From positions 310,001 through 374,000 of the forward strand of contig OW569361.1 in NCBI GenBank assembly GCA_937625935.1: a DNA stretch of 64,000 nt, read 5' to 3'. The stretch is from Tetramitus jugosus. Lineage: Eukaryota; Heterolobosea; Eutetramitea; Acrasida; Vahlkampfiidae. Shown piece after piece: positions 41,142-50,625 of the stretch (the stretch's first letter is position 1; the number at the start of each line of letters is the position of its first letter). The position numbers and the translations under genes are program-made. The notes beneath the pieces were generated by a model that made no database searches, was not told the DNA's origin, and saw only the letters and a list, made by a program, of their open reading frames with translations.

Positions 41142-42560
41142 ATGACAACCTCCTTTCTCGGACAATTGGGCGAGAGGGGAATTGAGTCAACAAAAACAGG
41201 AACTCAAAAAAAAAGAATGAAACATTGGGTGGTTGTGCCTTTGCTTTCAACTGGAAAGCTCAATGTGTCTGCATATGAGAGTGCATCTCTGTTGCAAGAA
41301 GTGATCACGAATGAGGGTATGATAGAAGAGGAATTGATCGAGAATAATGTGCATTTGGTGCTTTTGTTGAATTCTACTGGTACGGCTTCTGGTGGTAGTG
41401 CTGGTGACGATCAGTCTAGTGAGGATGAAGCTACAACAGGAAGGATCTTACAATTGTTTAAATCTTCAAAATTAAGTGATCACATCACTCTGGTGAATGA
41501 TGTTTCGAGACTTTTGGAGAGTTTGCAAGAAAGAATGAAAAAAGAAAGTTCATGCACAATCTGTTGTCAATCATCGTGGAGATTCCAGAGCGTTGTTATG
41601 AAACGCTTAATGACAGCTACGGGAGATGTATCAGTTGTTGAAGAAGCAAAGCGCAAGTACAAGACGGCATCTGAATTAACAAAGTTGTATTCTGTGGAAA
41701 TAGCAGATGATCATAGCCTAAGATCAATGTATTCAATAAGGGAAGTCATTTATGTGCTTGGACCGAACCGAAATCCAGAACAACCGGACTTTATCAAGAG
41801 TGAGAAGGAAGCTTATGACTTGATTAGGAAAACATATCAGAATATTTTTCACCACTGTATCAAACAATCGTATTCAGAGCGGTCTGTGGTTGAAAGTGCC
41901 TCAAGCTCTAGTAGCAACGATGCTTTGATTTTGACAGATAATGTGATTCACTTTGGTAGATTTGATCCACCACCTGTTGGATTTGGTACTTCGAGATTTA
42001 ATTGGCAAAACAGCTTGATTGATGTCGTTGAGCATCCAAACACCGAACAGAACAAGCGAAAGATTATGTATAGAGATGCTCAATGTGCATTAGTTTATGA
42101 CGCCTATCCAAAATCAAAGGTGCACCTACTCTGTGTTGCTGCGACAAATGTGAACAGTGTATCAGATCTGAACAAAACTCATGTAGCATTGATCAAACAC
42201 ATGCAAAAAGTTATTCAGATGGTAATTGCACATCTGACAAAGGAATTCCCTGGCACTCAATTCAAGGCTGGTTGTCACAGTGTCCCCTCTCTCAATCGGT
42301 TACATATCCACGTTAATTCGTGTGACTTTATTACTGATTGTATGAAGAACAAGAAGCACTACAACTCATTCTGCACAGACTTTTATGTTCCGGTCGAACG
42401 TGTTGTTCGTGAACTCGAAGAGAAAGGGCGAGTCCAGATTGACAAGGAGGCCATGGAGAATTTACTCAAGGGTGAACTGAAATGTCACATTTGCTCTCAA
42501 GTCTGCAAGACTATCCCTGCTCTAAAGACTCATCTCTCACGCACCTGTCTGTCATCCTAG
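41142..42560 (+). CDS. APTX: Aprataxin-like HIT-domain DNA repair protein
   Basis: 472 residues from the ATG at 41142; an ATG at 41217 after an A-rich leader is an alternative. The C-terminal ~190 residues combine the aprataxin HIT domain with its zinc finger: ALVYDAYPKSKVHLLCVA, then SLNRLHIHVNSCDF with the catalytic middle His, KNKKHYNSFCTDFYVPVERV and CHICSQVCKTIPALKTHLSR. Aprataxin removes AMP from abortive DNA ligation ends. The N-terminal ~250 residues are not an FHA domain that I can recognise, so this resembles plant/fungal-style enzymes with a different N-terminus. The first His of the HIT triad is Arg, which I recall also varies in plant aprataxins. Confidence 0.85.
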   Translation: MTTSFLGQLGERGIESTKTGTQKKRMKHWVVVPLLSTGKLNVSAYESASLLQEVITNEGMIEEELIENNVHLVLLLNSTGTASGGSAGDDQSSEDEATTGRILQLFKSSKLSDHITLVNDVSRLLESLQERMKKESSCTICCQSSWRFQSVVMKRLMTATGDVSVVEEAKRKYKTASELTKLYSVEIADDHSLRSMYSIREVIYVLGPNRNPEQPDFIKSEKEAYDLIRKTYQNIFHHCIKQSYSERSVVESASSSSSNDALILTDNVIHFGRFDPPPVGFGTSRFNWQNSLIDVVEHPNTEQNKRKIMYRDAQCALVYDAYPKSKVHLLCVAATNVNSVSDLNKTHVALIKHMQKVIQMVIAHLTKEFPGTQFKAGCHSVPSLNRLHIHVNSCDFITDCMKNKKHYNSFCTDFYVPVERVVRELEEKGRVQIDKEAMENLLKGELKCHICSQVCKTIPALKTHLSRTCLSS

Positions 42561-42669
42561 ACATTGTCGTCGTAAACTTTTCATCAGGTCAGATTTTCCC
42601 GTTCTTTGAACTTCCTTTTTTTCTTTGGCCCCAAAAAAACAAACGCCAAAACCAAGAACATAAAGAGCA

Positions 42670-43176
42670 ATGCGATCGTTCATTTTATTACTGTGTCTCA
42701 TTGTTGTGATGATGACGTTCTCATCAATCATGTGTATGAGTGAGGAGAATCCTCACACTATTGATAGTCACACAAAGGTTGATTGGATCAAAAATGAAAA
42801 ACTTCACTCCATTTTGGATCAAGCACATGAAAAATGCTTGAAAGAGTGCTCGCAGACATCTATTGTCTGTGTCGATGCATGTTCATTGCTGAACAGAAAT
42901 CTTATCCAGAAGAATCCATCCACAAAGAGTATGTGTGTGTTGTTTTCAACACGAGTTCATTGGAATGAATTGTATATCTCATGATGAGATCAGTGCTATG
43001 TGCAAAGAATCAAAACAACACCAACAAACGAACTAACAACCCTTATTTTGAAATGTGTGTAAATGATAGATTTTCAACAAATTGCAAAGTTGTTGCTATC
43101 CAAGGGAGCGAACCCAGCGGACAACTTTTTGCAGAAATTGAAGGAAGCTTCCGTTTTGCCTCACAACACCCTCTAA
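42670..43176 (+). CDS. Small secreted cysteine-containing protein, unknown
   Basis: Proposed as two exons, 42670-42928 and 43070-43176, over a 141-nt GTATGT...TAG intron. The product has 121 residues. It has a signal peptide (MRSFILLLCLIVVMMTFSS) and a helical mature chain whose Cys pattern is C-x3-C-x6-C-x3-C (CLKECSQTSIVCVDAC). Splicing gives the tail NFQQIAKLLLSKGANPADNF and a stop; unspliced, the frame stops soon after the donor. No family recognised. The acceptor choice is not certain because several AG dinucleotides lie in the intron. The gene lies between aprataxin and the KKTTSR-repeat protein. Confidence 0.6.
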
Positions 43177-43252
43177 GCTTCTTTTTGTATTATTTAATCG
43201 ATAGAACCAAGTATTAACTACTGCTGTAAAACAACAAGTACATGATTATTTT

Positions 43253-44694
43253 TTATGAGTCAAGAAAGTCTTTTATGTGAATACTGTTTGTTGCTTTTGC
43301 TGGACTAGTTGTCAAACTTGGTTGATTGCTATTGTGGTTATAGTTATCTGTGCCTGCTCCTCTCGTTCTTCTCTGAACAAAGCTTGAGGACAACGAAGAA
43401 AAGTGCTCTAACGTACTTCGACTCATGTTGGATGGGTGGGGTATTGAGTTTTGCTCGCTGCTACAATCGATTGTTGATGATCGACGTTGATGAGCAGTCT
43501 TTTTCGGTGATCCTGTCTGATGATCAACTCCTGCATTAGTACTACTGCTTCTCCTTCGCACTTTGTTTTTGACACCACTGCGCTTCATCTCATAATTCAC
43601 TCGCGCTATCAAACTATCAACAGTTTTCGTAATGTTACGCACGTCATCTGACCTTCCACTATTCAAGAATAGATCACTAGATGATATGGATGTATCATTT
43701 TGAGAATATTGAGGTGTGTATGTTAGGTCATGTGACTCTTTCGCCAGATGAACGAGATTCTTCTGTTCCTTGCGACTGGTTGTCTTTTTCATTGACGGAA
43801 CACCAATCGGTGTATTCTGTTGTATTACATCGTAGTAATGTTTTGGATTTTCGCTAAAATATTGTTGAAGCCAGCCATACTTAAACCCTGGCTTTCGTTT
43901 GCTTGATTTAATGAGATCATAATCCATTGTGTATTTACCATCCACTTGTTTGTATGATTTGTCGTACATGATGTCATTCTCTGCGGATTGTTCAAGTGTT
44001 AAACTCCTTCCCTTGATCTTACTCCAATCTAAACTATTGTGCAATGTATTAGAAATGCAACAATCCACTCTTACTTTCTGTTTATCATAGAGGGACGTCC
44101 CGATTGGATTATAGAAATCGAGATGATTTGTCAATGAATTAACTTTGGCAAGTTTTGTCATAAAGTGGTTATCTCGACCGCTAGTCTTCTTCATGTTAAC
44201 AAGAACATGATTCTTGGGTAAAACAAAATTCCTGTTGGGATCGTACTCTAAAGTGCTCCTATCATCTACATGTTCGGGAAAAATACTACCTAGAGCTCTA
44301 CTAGTCGTTTTCTCCATATCTACAAGCACAGGTTGTTTTGGTTCAACAACATCATACACTATTTGTTTCTCTTCTGTTGATTTTGTGATGTTATCCCTCT
44401 GAAATAATTGTTACGATGCAGTTAGTTAAGACAAAACTATTGAAACGAAATAGAAGTACTTACCAACTTGGAATGTTGAGGATTGGAAAATATAGGAGCT
44501 TCTCTGGATAATCCTTTACCTATGTTCGTCACTGGTTCGCGATGATATTTTGATAGAACCTTGATTCATTCAGAGTTAGAACAACGCAACATGGATGACT
44601 TAAAATGACCATAACTTACTTCGAAATCAGTCAAGTTTCTTCCAGAATGAATGGTAGGATTTGTCTTCGATGCTTTCAATCTACTCATGTCCAT
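43253..44694 (-). CDS. Repeat protein with Y-D...M-K-K-T-T-S-R units, candidate axonemal protein
   Basis: Three exons: 44620-44694, 44464-44559 and 43253-44398, with introns of 60 nt (44560-44619) and 65 nt (44399-44463), both with GTAAGT donors. The product has 438 residues. About three diverged copies of a unit occur: YDVVEPKQPVLVDMEKTTSR (72-91), YDPNRNFVLPKNHVLVNMKK running into TSGR (109-132) and YDVIQQNTPIGVPSMKKTTS followed by R. A Ser/Thr/Arg-rich basic tail ends in SIHIKDFLDS. No family recognised. The combination of short repeated basic-hydroxyl motifs and extra introns is reminiscent of microtubule-associated axonemal proteins, but that is inference. Confidence 0.7.
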
Positions 44695-44913
44695 GTGATG
44701 AAATTGCTTCCCTCAAGCAATTTGTCCTTTCACGGTTTCATGGTGCTGTAACATTATGAAACTGCGCCCTAAAATCGCGCTCCGCTCTCATAATTGATTC
44801 TTCAATCCTCTGAGTCAACCATAATTTTACAACCGAGCGCAGAAATTCCAATCACGCAAACATCCGTTTTTTGAGGCTGTCGGTGAATCATAACACGCAA
44901 AGCAGCAAAGAGA

Positions 44914-46476
44914 ATGATTAGAGGTGCAACTCATTTGACAAAGCGCGTTGCTTCTGGCAATAAACAAATAAAAAATGCATGGCCAATCATACAAGCATGC
45001 TCCTTCTCTTCCGGTGTTCAACACAACAACAAAGTTCACGGAAATTTGAGTGATGCTGACAGAATTTTTACCAATCTATATTGTGACTACGATTGGCATT
45101 TGCAGGGTGCTGAGATGCGTGTATGTTGTTCTTCAAGACTTGATATTTTTGCCTCCAAATCCATTGATTGTGATCATTTTTCGCTGACATGAAACTCTTT
45201 TTTTTTTGTCAACAAATTTGTTGATAATAATGACGATGATCATTCCTATTTTTTTGCTCCATGATGATAGGGTGATTGGTATAGAACCAAGGACTTCCTT
45301 GTGAAGGGACACGATTGGGTCATTGATCAAATTAAACAATCTGGATTGAGAGGAAGAGGTGGAGCTGGTTTTCCATCCGGTCTAAAGTACAGCTTTATGC
45401 CAAAGAAGAACCCTGATGGCCGTCCTTCTTATCTTGTCATTAATGCTGATGAGTCCGAACCTGGTACCTGCAAGGATCGTGAAATTTTGAGACACGAACC
45501 ACACAAATTAGTTGAAGGTGCACTTTTGGTTGGTTTCTCAATGAGAGCGCGTGCTGCTTATATTTATGTGAGAGGCGAGTTCTACAATGAAGCACGTCAT
45601 TTGCAAGAAGCTATTGATGAAGCTTATCGCGCTGGAAAGCTCGGTAAGAACGCATGTGGCTCTGGATACGATTTTGACGTTTATGTTCACAGAGGAGCTG
45701 GTGCTTATATTTGTGGTGAGGAAACCGCTTTGATTGAGAGTTTGGAGGGTAAGCAAGGAAAGCCTCGTTTGAAGCCTCCTTTCCCAGCAAACATTGGTCT
45801 CTTCTCTTGTCCAACCACTGTCACTAATGTTGAGACTGTCTCTGTCGTTCCAACCATCTTGAGACGTGGTCCAGAATGGTTCGCATCATTTGGTAGAAAG
45901 AACAACACCGGTACAAAGCTATTCTGTATTTCTGGACATGTCAACAATCCATGCACTGTCGAAGAAGAAATGAGTATTCCATTGAAGGATTTGATTGAGA
46001 AGCACGCTGGTGGTGTCAGAGGAGGATGGGACAACCTTTTGGGAGTCATCCCTGGTGGTTCTTCCGTTCCTGTCATTCCAAAGCACGTCTGTGAGAATGT
46101 GTTGATGGACTTTGATTCCTTGAAGGACGCTCAATCCGGTTTGGGAACTGCTGCTGTTATGGTTATGGATAAGAGCACAGATATGATTGCTGCTATTGCA
46201 AGATTGTCCAAGTTCTACAAGCACGAGAGTTGTGGTCAATGTACTCCATGTAGAGAAGGTACTGGATGGATGTTGAAGATGATGGACCGTATGGTTCAAG
46301 GTAGGGCGGAAATTGAAGAAATTGACTCATTGGACGAAATTTCGCGTCAGATCGAAGGTCACACTATTTGTGCTTTGGGTGATGCTGCCGCATGGCCAGT
46401 GCAAGGTTTGATTCGTCACTTCCGACCTGAAATGGAGGAGAGAATCAAGCAATACAAGCTTGCTCAAGGCAAGTAA
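44914..46476 (+). CDS. NDUFV1: NADH dehydrogenase flavoprotein 1, complex I 51-kDa subunit
   Basis: Two exons: 44914-45120 and 45271-46476, with a 150-nt GTATGT...TAG intron, phase 0. The product has 470 residues. The N-terminal ~35 residues are a mitochondrial presequence (basic, ending near CSFSSGV). The splice restores [20 protein letters not shown]. The FMN/NADH-binding glycine-rich loop [20 protein letters not shown], the [15 protein letters not shown] block and the 4Fe-4S Cys cluster [14 protein letters not shown] plus a later Cys ([11 protein letters not shown]) are all present. This subunit of respiratory complex I accepts electrons from NADH in the mitochondrial matrix. Codon use is that of a highly expressed gene. 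Confidence 0.96.
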
Positions 46477-46659
46477 ATTTTGAATGGGATGGAAGCTTCC
46501 AGAAGAATTGATCTGTTCGTAAATATATTATATAACTCTTGAATTGTACACCATGAGCACATCAAGTCTTTTGTGTCCAACACATGCATTCTCACCTGTG
46601 AAAAGCGGTGAAAATGGAATGTTAATTGAACTTTTTTCAAACAAAACAACAACAAACAA

Positions 46660-48027
46660 ATGCATCGATTCTTATTGAAACATACCAACAACAGAGCCAA
46701 GTGCGCCTGTTGCCCAAGAATATCATCAACAAGCTCTCCATCCTCATACAGTACGGCTGCCTCTGTCGACCATTCTCAACAACAACCTCAACAACCACAA
46801 CAACCATTCTATTTTGAGGTTGTTCATCAATCGTCAAAGAAGGGATCAAAAGCCAGAGTAGGTCGCATCCATACGCCACACGGTATCATTGACACACCTA
46901 ATTTTGTCGCTGTGGGTACCAATGGATCTATCAAGGGACCAGACAACATTATGCTCAATCAAATGGCTCAAGTCGATGTTCAACTCATGTTCTGCAACAC
47001 TTATCACATGATTATTCATCCGGGAACAGATATTGTCAAGAAGGCAGGTGGTCTTCACAAGTTTATTAACAGAGATAGGCCTATTATAACGGATTCTGGT
47101 GGATTTCAAGTGTTTTCATTGGCAACAGATGATTATCATGCAGAGGAGAATGATTTGCAATCATCTGGAAAGGAACTGAAGGGTGGAAATAAGAAGAAGC
47201 ATCAAACAATGAAGTATGATCCTCAAAGTGACGTCCATCAGGGAAAAGTACTCAAAGTTACAGAAGAAGGTGTCACTTTCCGATCATACAAGGATGGCAA
47301 AATTGTGTTGCTGACTCCAGAGACAGCAATACGAGCACAGAAGGATCTAGGTGCTGATATTATCATTCCATTGGACGAATTATTGCCACTGAATGTTTCC
47401 AATAACAAATTATTGGATTCTCTGGCTCGTACTCACCGTTGGGAAAAGAGAAGCTTGGAAGAGCACTTGAAGAATCCCAATAATCAGGCAATGTACGCTG
47501 TTGTGCACGGCGGTGTTGATCAAGAACTGCGAAAGCTCTCAATTGATACGCTGGCTGCAGAACCATTCGATGGATTTGCCATTGGTGGATCACTGGGTAA
47601 AAACAGAGATGAACTCATTGAGTTGTTGAGCTATGTTGTACCGAGAGTGAATGAAACTGGAAAACCGAACCATGTTCTGGGTATTGGAGATGTGGAGAGT
47701 GTTTCTAGATTTATATCTTTGGGAGTGGACACATTTGATTCTGCCTATCCTACCAGAGTCGGAAGACATGGCAACTGGTTCATCAATAATCCCGATGGAA
47801 CAATGGGTATTGCATCGCTGCGTCAAGAAAAGTATGCTCACATCTTCGACAAGGTTGATTCCACTTGCGATTGCTATGTGTGTAAGAATTACACGGCCAG
47901 TTATCTGCATCATTTGTACAAGATGCATGAGCCAGCATTTGTGACATTGTCGGCCATTCATAACTTGCACTACATGTATCGCATGACCAAAACAATCAGA
48001 GAGAAAATATTAAATGATGAAATTTGA
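46660..48027 (+). CDS. tgt: tRNA-guanine/queuine transglycosylase, Chlamydia type
   Basis: 455 residues. TGT exchanges G34 in GUN-anticodon tRNAs for queuine or its precursors. An added N-terminus of ~45 residues, rich in basic and Ser/Thr residues, may be a mitochondrial presequence. Catalytic Asp residues lie in TDSGGFQVFSLA and DTFDSAYPTR; the zinc site is CDCYVCKNYTASYLHHLYKM. The detail FDGFAIGGSLGKN, GIGD and HEPAFVTLSAIHNLHYM to REKILNDEI, together with a long insert after TDSGGFQVFSLA, follows chlamydial Tgt rather than the animal QTRT1 or usual bacterial forms. The chlamydial enzyme has been reported to use queuine directly. A transfer origin is inferred from resemblance only. Confidence 0.88.
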   Translation: MHRFLLKHTNNRAKCACCPRISSTSSPSSYSTAASVDHSQQQPQQPQQPFYFEVVHQSSKKGSKARVGRIHTPHGIIDTPNFVAVGTNGSIKGPDNIMLNQMAQVDVQLMFCNTYHMIIHPGTDIVKKAGGLHKFINRDRPIITDSGGFQVFSLATDDYHAEENDLQSSGKELKGGNKKKHQTMKYDPQSDVHQGKVLKVTEEGVTFRSYKDGKIVLLTPETAIRAQKDLGADIIIPLDELLPLNVSNNKLLDSLARTHRWEKRSLEEHLKNPNNQAMYAVVHGGVDQELRKLSIDTLAAEPFDGFAIGGSLGKNRDELIELLSYVVPRVNETGKPNHVLGIGDVESVSRFISLGVDTFDSAYPTRVGRHGNWFINNPDGTMGIASLRQEKYAHIFDKVDSTCDCYVCKNYTASYLHHLYKMHEPAFVTLSAIHNLHYMYRMTKTIREKILNDEI

Positions 48028-48086
48028 AAGGTAGTGCAACTTAATTTCATGAAAGATTGTTTTAATCGCAAAAAGGTTCAAATGAT

Positions 48087-48971
48087 TTAAGCGCTCATTC
48101 TTGCAATCAACATAGCCTTCTTTTGGGCAACTCTTGCTTCTCTCTCCTTTCTGGAAATCTTCTTCTGGTTGAATCTCTTGAAGGTCTTCTTTGCCTTGAC
48201 TTCACGAACTGGGTTAGCTCTGATAGCAGCGTGGGTCTTCTTGTACAAAGCCTCAACGTCCTCAGACTTGACACCAGCAGCAATGAACTTGGAGAATTGT
48301 CTGTTGTACAACTCTTCGTTGTCTTCCTTGAGCTTCTTCATCCATTGAGCAACGTGAACACCGAAGATTCTGTCTCTGTGAACCTTTGGGTCGTAGCTTT
48401 CCTTCTCACCACTCTTCTTGTAGCCAGGGAATCTCTTGGCAGAGTGAGGGACATGGAGACCACCATCACAAGCACCCTTCATGGCACCGAAAATCTTAGC
48501 ACCAGTGGTGGTTCTTGCCAAACCAACATCCAAGTTAGCTCTGAATGGTCTTTGGTCACCTTCCTTGTCGGATGGAACCAAGTAGTCCTTACCGTCGGTG
48601 GACTCAATACCAGCGTACTTGTCAGCCAAACCAATTTGGGTCAACAATCTTCTGGCCAACAACAAACCAGTGCAGTAAGCAGCGGAGTAGTTAGTCAAAC
48701 CAACCTTCAAGCCATATCTTGGCAATTCGTGGGAGTAAGCTGCGCAGTGGACGAAGTCACCAATAATCTTGGAGGAGACGATTTGAGCGATAACGTCAGC
48801 GTTGGTAACTCTGATAACCATTCTATACTTTGGAGCATTGAACTTGGTCTTGTCTTGGGAGATCAAAGCTTGTCTAGCTCTGTAGTCGGTCTTACCTTCT
48901 CTACGTCTGCGATACTTGGTTTGGAATCTCTTGTAGTAAGCCTTGTTCTTTTGGACCTTAACGAATACCAT
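48087..48971 (-). CDS. RPL5: 60S ribosomal protein L5 (uL18)
   Basis: 294 residues, normal length. Diagnostic stretches are VQKNKAYYKRFQTKYRRRRE, GKTDYRARQALISQDKTKFN, KYRMVIRVTNADVIAQIV, the block containing YGLKVGLTNYSAAYCTGLLL, and FGAMKGACDGGLHVPHSAKR. uL18 carries 5S rRNA into the large subunit; a 5S gene lies 7.8 kb away in this window, probably by coincidence. Strong codon bias makes the opposite strand open for 287 codons, which is a shadow. The leader carries AAAGTCATAA (48981-48990 on the minus strand), as in RPS14. Confidence 0.97.
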   Translation of the reverse strand: MVFVKVQKNKAYYKRFQTKYRRRREGKTDYRARQALISQDKTKFNAPKYRMVIRVTNADVIAQIVSSKIIGDFVHCAAYSHELPRYGLKVGLTNYSAAYCTGLLLARRLLTQIGLADKYAGIESTDGKDYLVPSDKEGDQRPFRANLDVGLARTTTGAKIFGAMKGACDGGLHVPHSAKRFPGYKKSGEKESYDPKVHRDRIFGVHVAQWMKKLKEDNEELYNRQFSKFIAAGVKSEDVEALYKKTHAAIRANPVREVKAKKTFKRFNQKKISRKEREARVAQKKAMLIARMSA

Positions 48972-48974
48972 CTT

Positions 48975-48990
48975 GTGATTTTATGACTTT
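48975..48990 (-). promoter_or_regulatory. Motif AAAGTCATAAnnTCAC before RPL5
   Basis: Read on the minus strand, AAAGTCATAAAATCAC lies 4-19 nt before the RPL5 ATG. It is the counterpart of the RPS14 leader element, matching 14 of 16 positions with only the two spacer bases different. Confidence 0.4.
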
Positions 48991-49258
48991 TTGGTTTAAT
49001 TGCTGTTGTTTTTTTTGCTTGGGTGTGTGATTTGAATTTTTCTGATATCGAGAAGCGCGATGCCAGGTTGACTTCAATTTATTAAATGAACTTCCTGAAT
49101 GAAACAAGCCAGGCAAGTTTTGGTGTTTGGAAATGCAGTCGCACGTACAATCCTTCGTTCTGACAACTTACTATCCACAAACATTTTTTCTCTCAACAAA
49201 CTTTTATGCATCCTTTGGCCATCGGAATCACTTTGGTTATATTGCAAAGACTTTCATC

Positions 49259-49435
49259 ATGAAGATTAATTTGATATCCTTATTTATTGTTTTTGCATAT
49301 GTACACGAGATGTGCTTTTTTTCTTCTCTATTTTGTCAAAGTGGAGCAAAGGAAACTTCGGACTTGTTGGAGAATGTGCTGTGTGATACATGGGAACAGC
49401 ACATTCTTAACGAGAGTCACAACATACCATCATAG
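49259..49435 (+). CDS. Possible small secreted peptide
   Basis: 58 residues from ATG 49259: a hydrophobic signal-like start (MKINLISLFIVFAYVHEMCF) followed by a short chain with three Cys in all. The frame is also open upstream to an ATG at 49133, but that stretch is unlike coding sequence here. It may be an incomplete first exon, since no homologous family is known to me. It lies in the otherwise empty ~530 bp between RPL5 and the Cdc34-like gene. Low confidence. Confidence 0.25.
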   Translation: MKINLISLFIVFAYVHEMCFFSSLFCQSGAKETSDLLENVLCDTWEQHILNESHNIPS

Positions 49436-49509
49436 CTCCGATGATGAGTGAGATCCTGACCTTGTTGATGATTATTTGGAGAGCAGAATAATTGTGTCAC
49501 ATATTCTTC

Positions 49510-50244
49510 TTATTCTTCATCGTCATCATCATCACCTGCTTCCTCGAGTAACTTTCGTTCCTCTTCAGTCAAATTCTCCAAGTCAATATCATCTTCGTCG
49601 TCATCATCATCAAGGTCCACCTCTTCCTCGTCATCAGCCTCTTCTTCATCATCTTCAATGTCAATCTCATACTCTGCATCATCGCCCATGATGTCTTCAC
49701 TCACTGGAGGAACATACTTTTTTGGTTCAGGCATCTTAAAGTCAGCTGGCAGCTCTCTCAGTGCCTTTTGTGCCAATCTTTCATTCTTGAGATTGAAGCT
49801 GGCTCGATCATCCCTGTACTGCTTTGCACAGTCCACATTGGCTGCACTGTAAATGTTTGGATCGGACAACATGCTCAACACACTGAGCAAGATGGTTGAG
49901 GCATTCTGGGTGGGCAACCAGCGCTCCTCTGGTCTCTCGCCACTCATTTCATCTTCACCTGGTGGATGGAGAATGGAGATGCACACGGAGCCGTCTTCAT
50001 AAATGTTGGGGTGCCAAATCTCTGAGAGGAATTTGAGCTTGGGTGGTGAGAAGGGATAGTCCTCTGGGAATGATAACTGTGCTCGGTAGATGCCCTTCTC
50101 GTAGCACGTCTCACCAGGTCCCTTCAGAAACACGTTCCAGATGTACAGGTCTGATTCGTCTGATAGTTCACAGCAGAATCCTTCGATTGGTTCTTTTATG
50201 AGCTCCTTTAGTTGATTTTGTAAAATTCTGGCACTGGCGTTCAT
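49510..50244 (-). CDS. Ubiquitin-conjugating enzyme E2, Cdc34/UBE2R-like
   Basis: 244 residues from ATG 50244. The UBC fold runs to residue ~165: FLKGPGETCYEKGIYRAQLS, FPEDYPFSPPKLKFLSEIWH, PNIYEDGSVCISILHPPGED with the catalytic Cys. The loop GEDEMSGERPEERW is the ~13-residue acidic insertion that marks Cdc34, Ubc7/UBE2G and UBE2R enzymes. A long acidic C-terminal tail (about 50 Asp/Glu-rich residues) fits Cdc34, where it binds the basic canyon of SCF cullins; UBE2G enzymes lack such a tail. Cdc34 builds K48 chains on SCF substrates. The tail ends EEAGDDDDDEE. Confidence 0.88.
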   Translation of the reverse strand: MNASARILQNQLKELIKEPIEGFCCELSDESDLYIWNVFLKGPGETCYEKGIYRAQLSFPEDYPFSPPKLKFLSEIWHPNIYEDGSVCISILHPPGEDEMSGERPEERWLPTQNASTILLSVLSMLSDPNIYSAANVDCAKQYRDDRASFNLKNERLAQKALRELPADFKMPEPKKYVPPVSEDIMGDDAEYEIDIEDDEEEADDEEEVDLDDDDDEDDIDLENLTEEERKLLEEAGDDDDDEE

Positions 50245-50625
50245 TGTTCTTCCTATGTATGGGTTGGTTGGTGTTGGTTGGTAATAATTTATATAATGTT
50301 TTTTTGTATTGGACACTTGGTTGATTTTCTTGATGGTAATGATATGTACAGCACAAATGAGTTTTGTTTAGTGGGTATTATGGACGAGAGAGAAGCAATC
50401 AAGAATTTGCTTATCAATACTGTTGTTGTTGTTAGTTGTTCGTTGTGGCTTGGTTTTTTTGTTGTGAGCTCGAAGTTTTGGCTTTGTTGGAACCAAAAAA
50501 AAGCTTGCTTGGAATATTTTTGTCTCGTGTGCCGCAGTGCCTGTTCTTCAGTGACGTCGGACGTGATGGGAAGGCGCACAACCAAATCAAACATCAAGGA
50601 CTGTTGACCACGGTAGAGGCGACTT

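Noticed and set aside
42289-42315. Loss of the aprataxin HIT triad
   Set aside because: The first His is Arg (RLHIHV), but the catalytic middle His and the third are present, and plant aprataxins also vary at the first position.
42981-43217. Separate small gene downstream of the secreted peptide's first exon
   Set aside because: It overlaps the intron and reads exon 2 in a frame that cannot join the first exon; the spliced frame gives a better chain.
46660-48027. Bacterial contamination as explanation of the chlamydial-type TGT
   Set aside because: The gene sits between intact eukaryotic genes with the same A/C-rich leader and has an added presequence-like N-terminus.
48123-48986. 287-codon open frame antisense to RPL5
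   Set aside because: It mirrors the strongly biased codons of RPL5, is Ser/Leu/Val-rich without domain features, and its supposed start overlaps the RPL5 leader. A shadow of the real gene.
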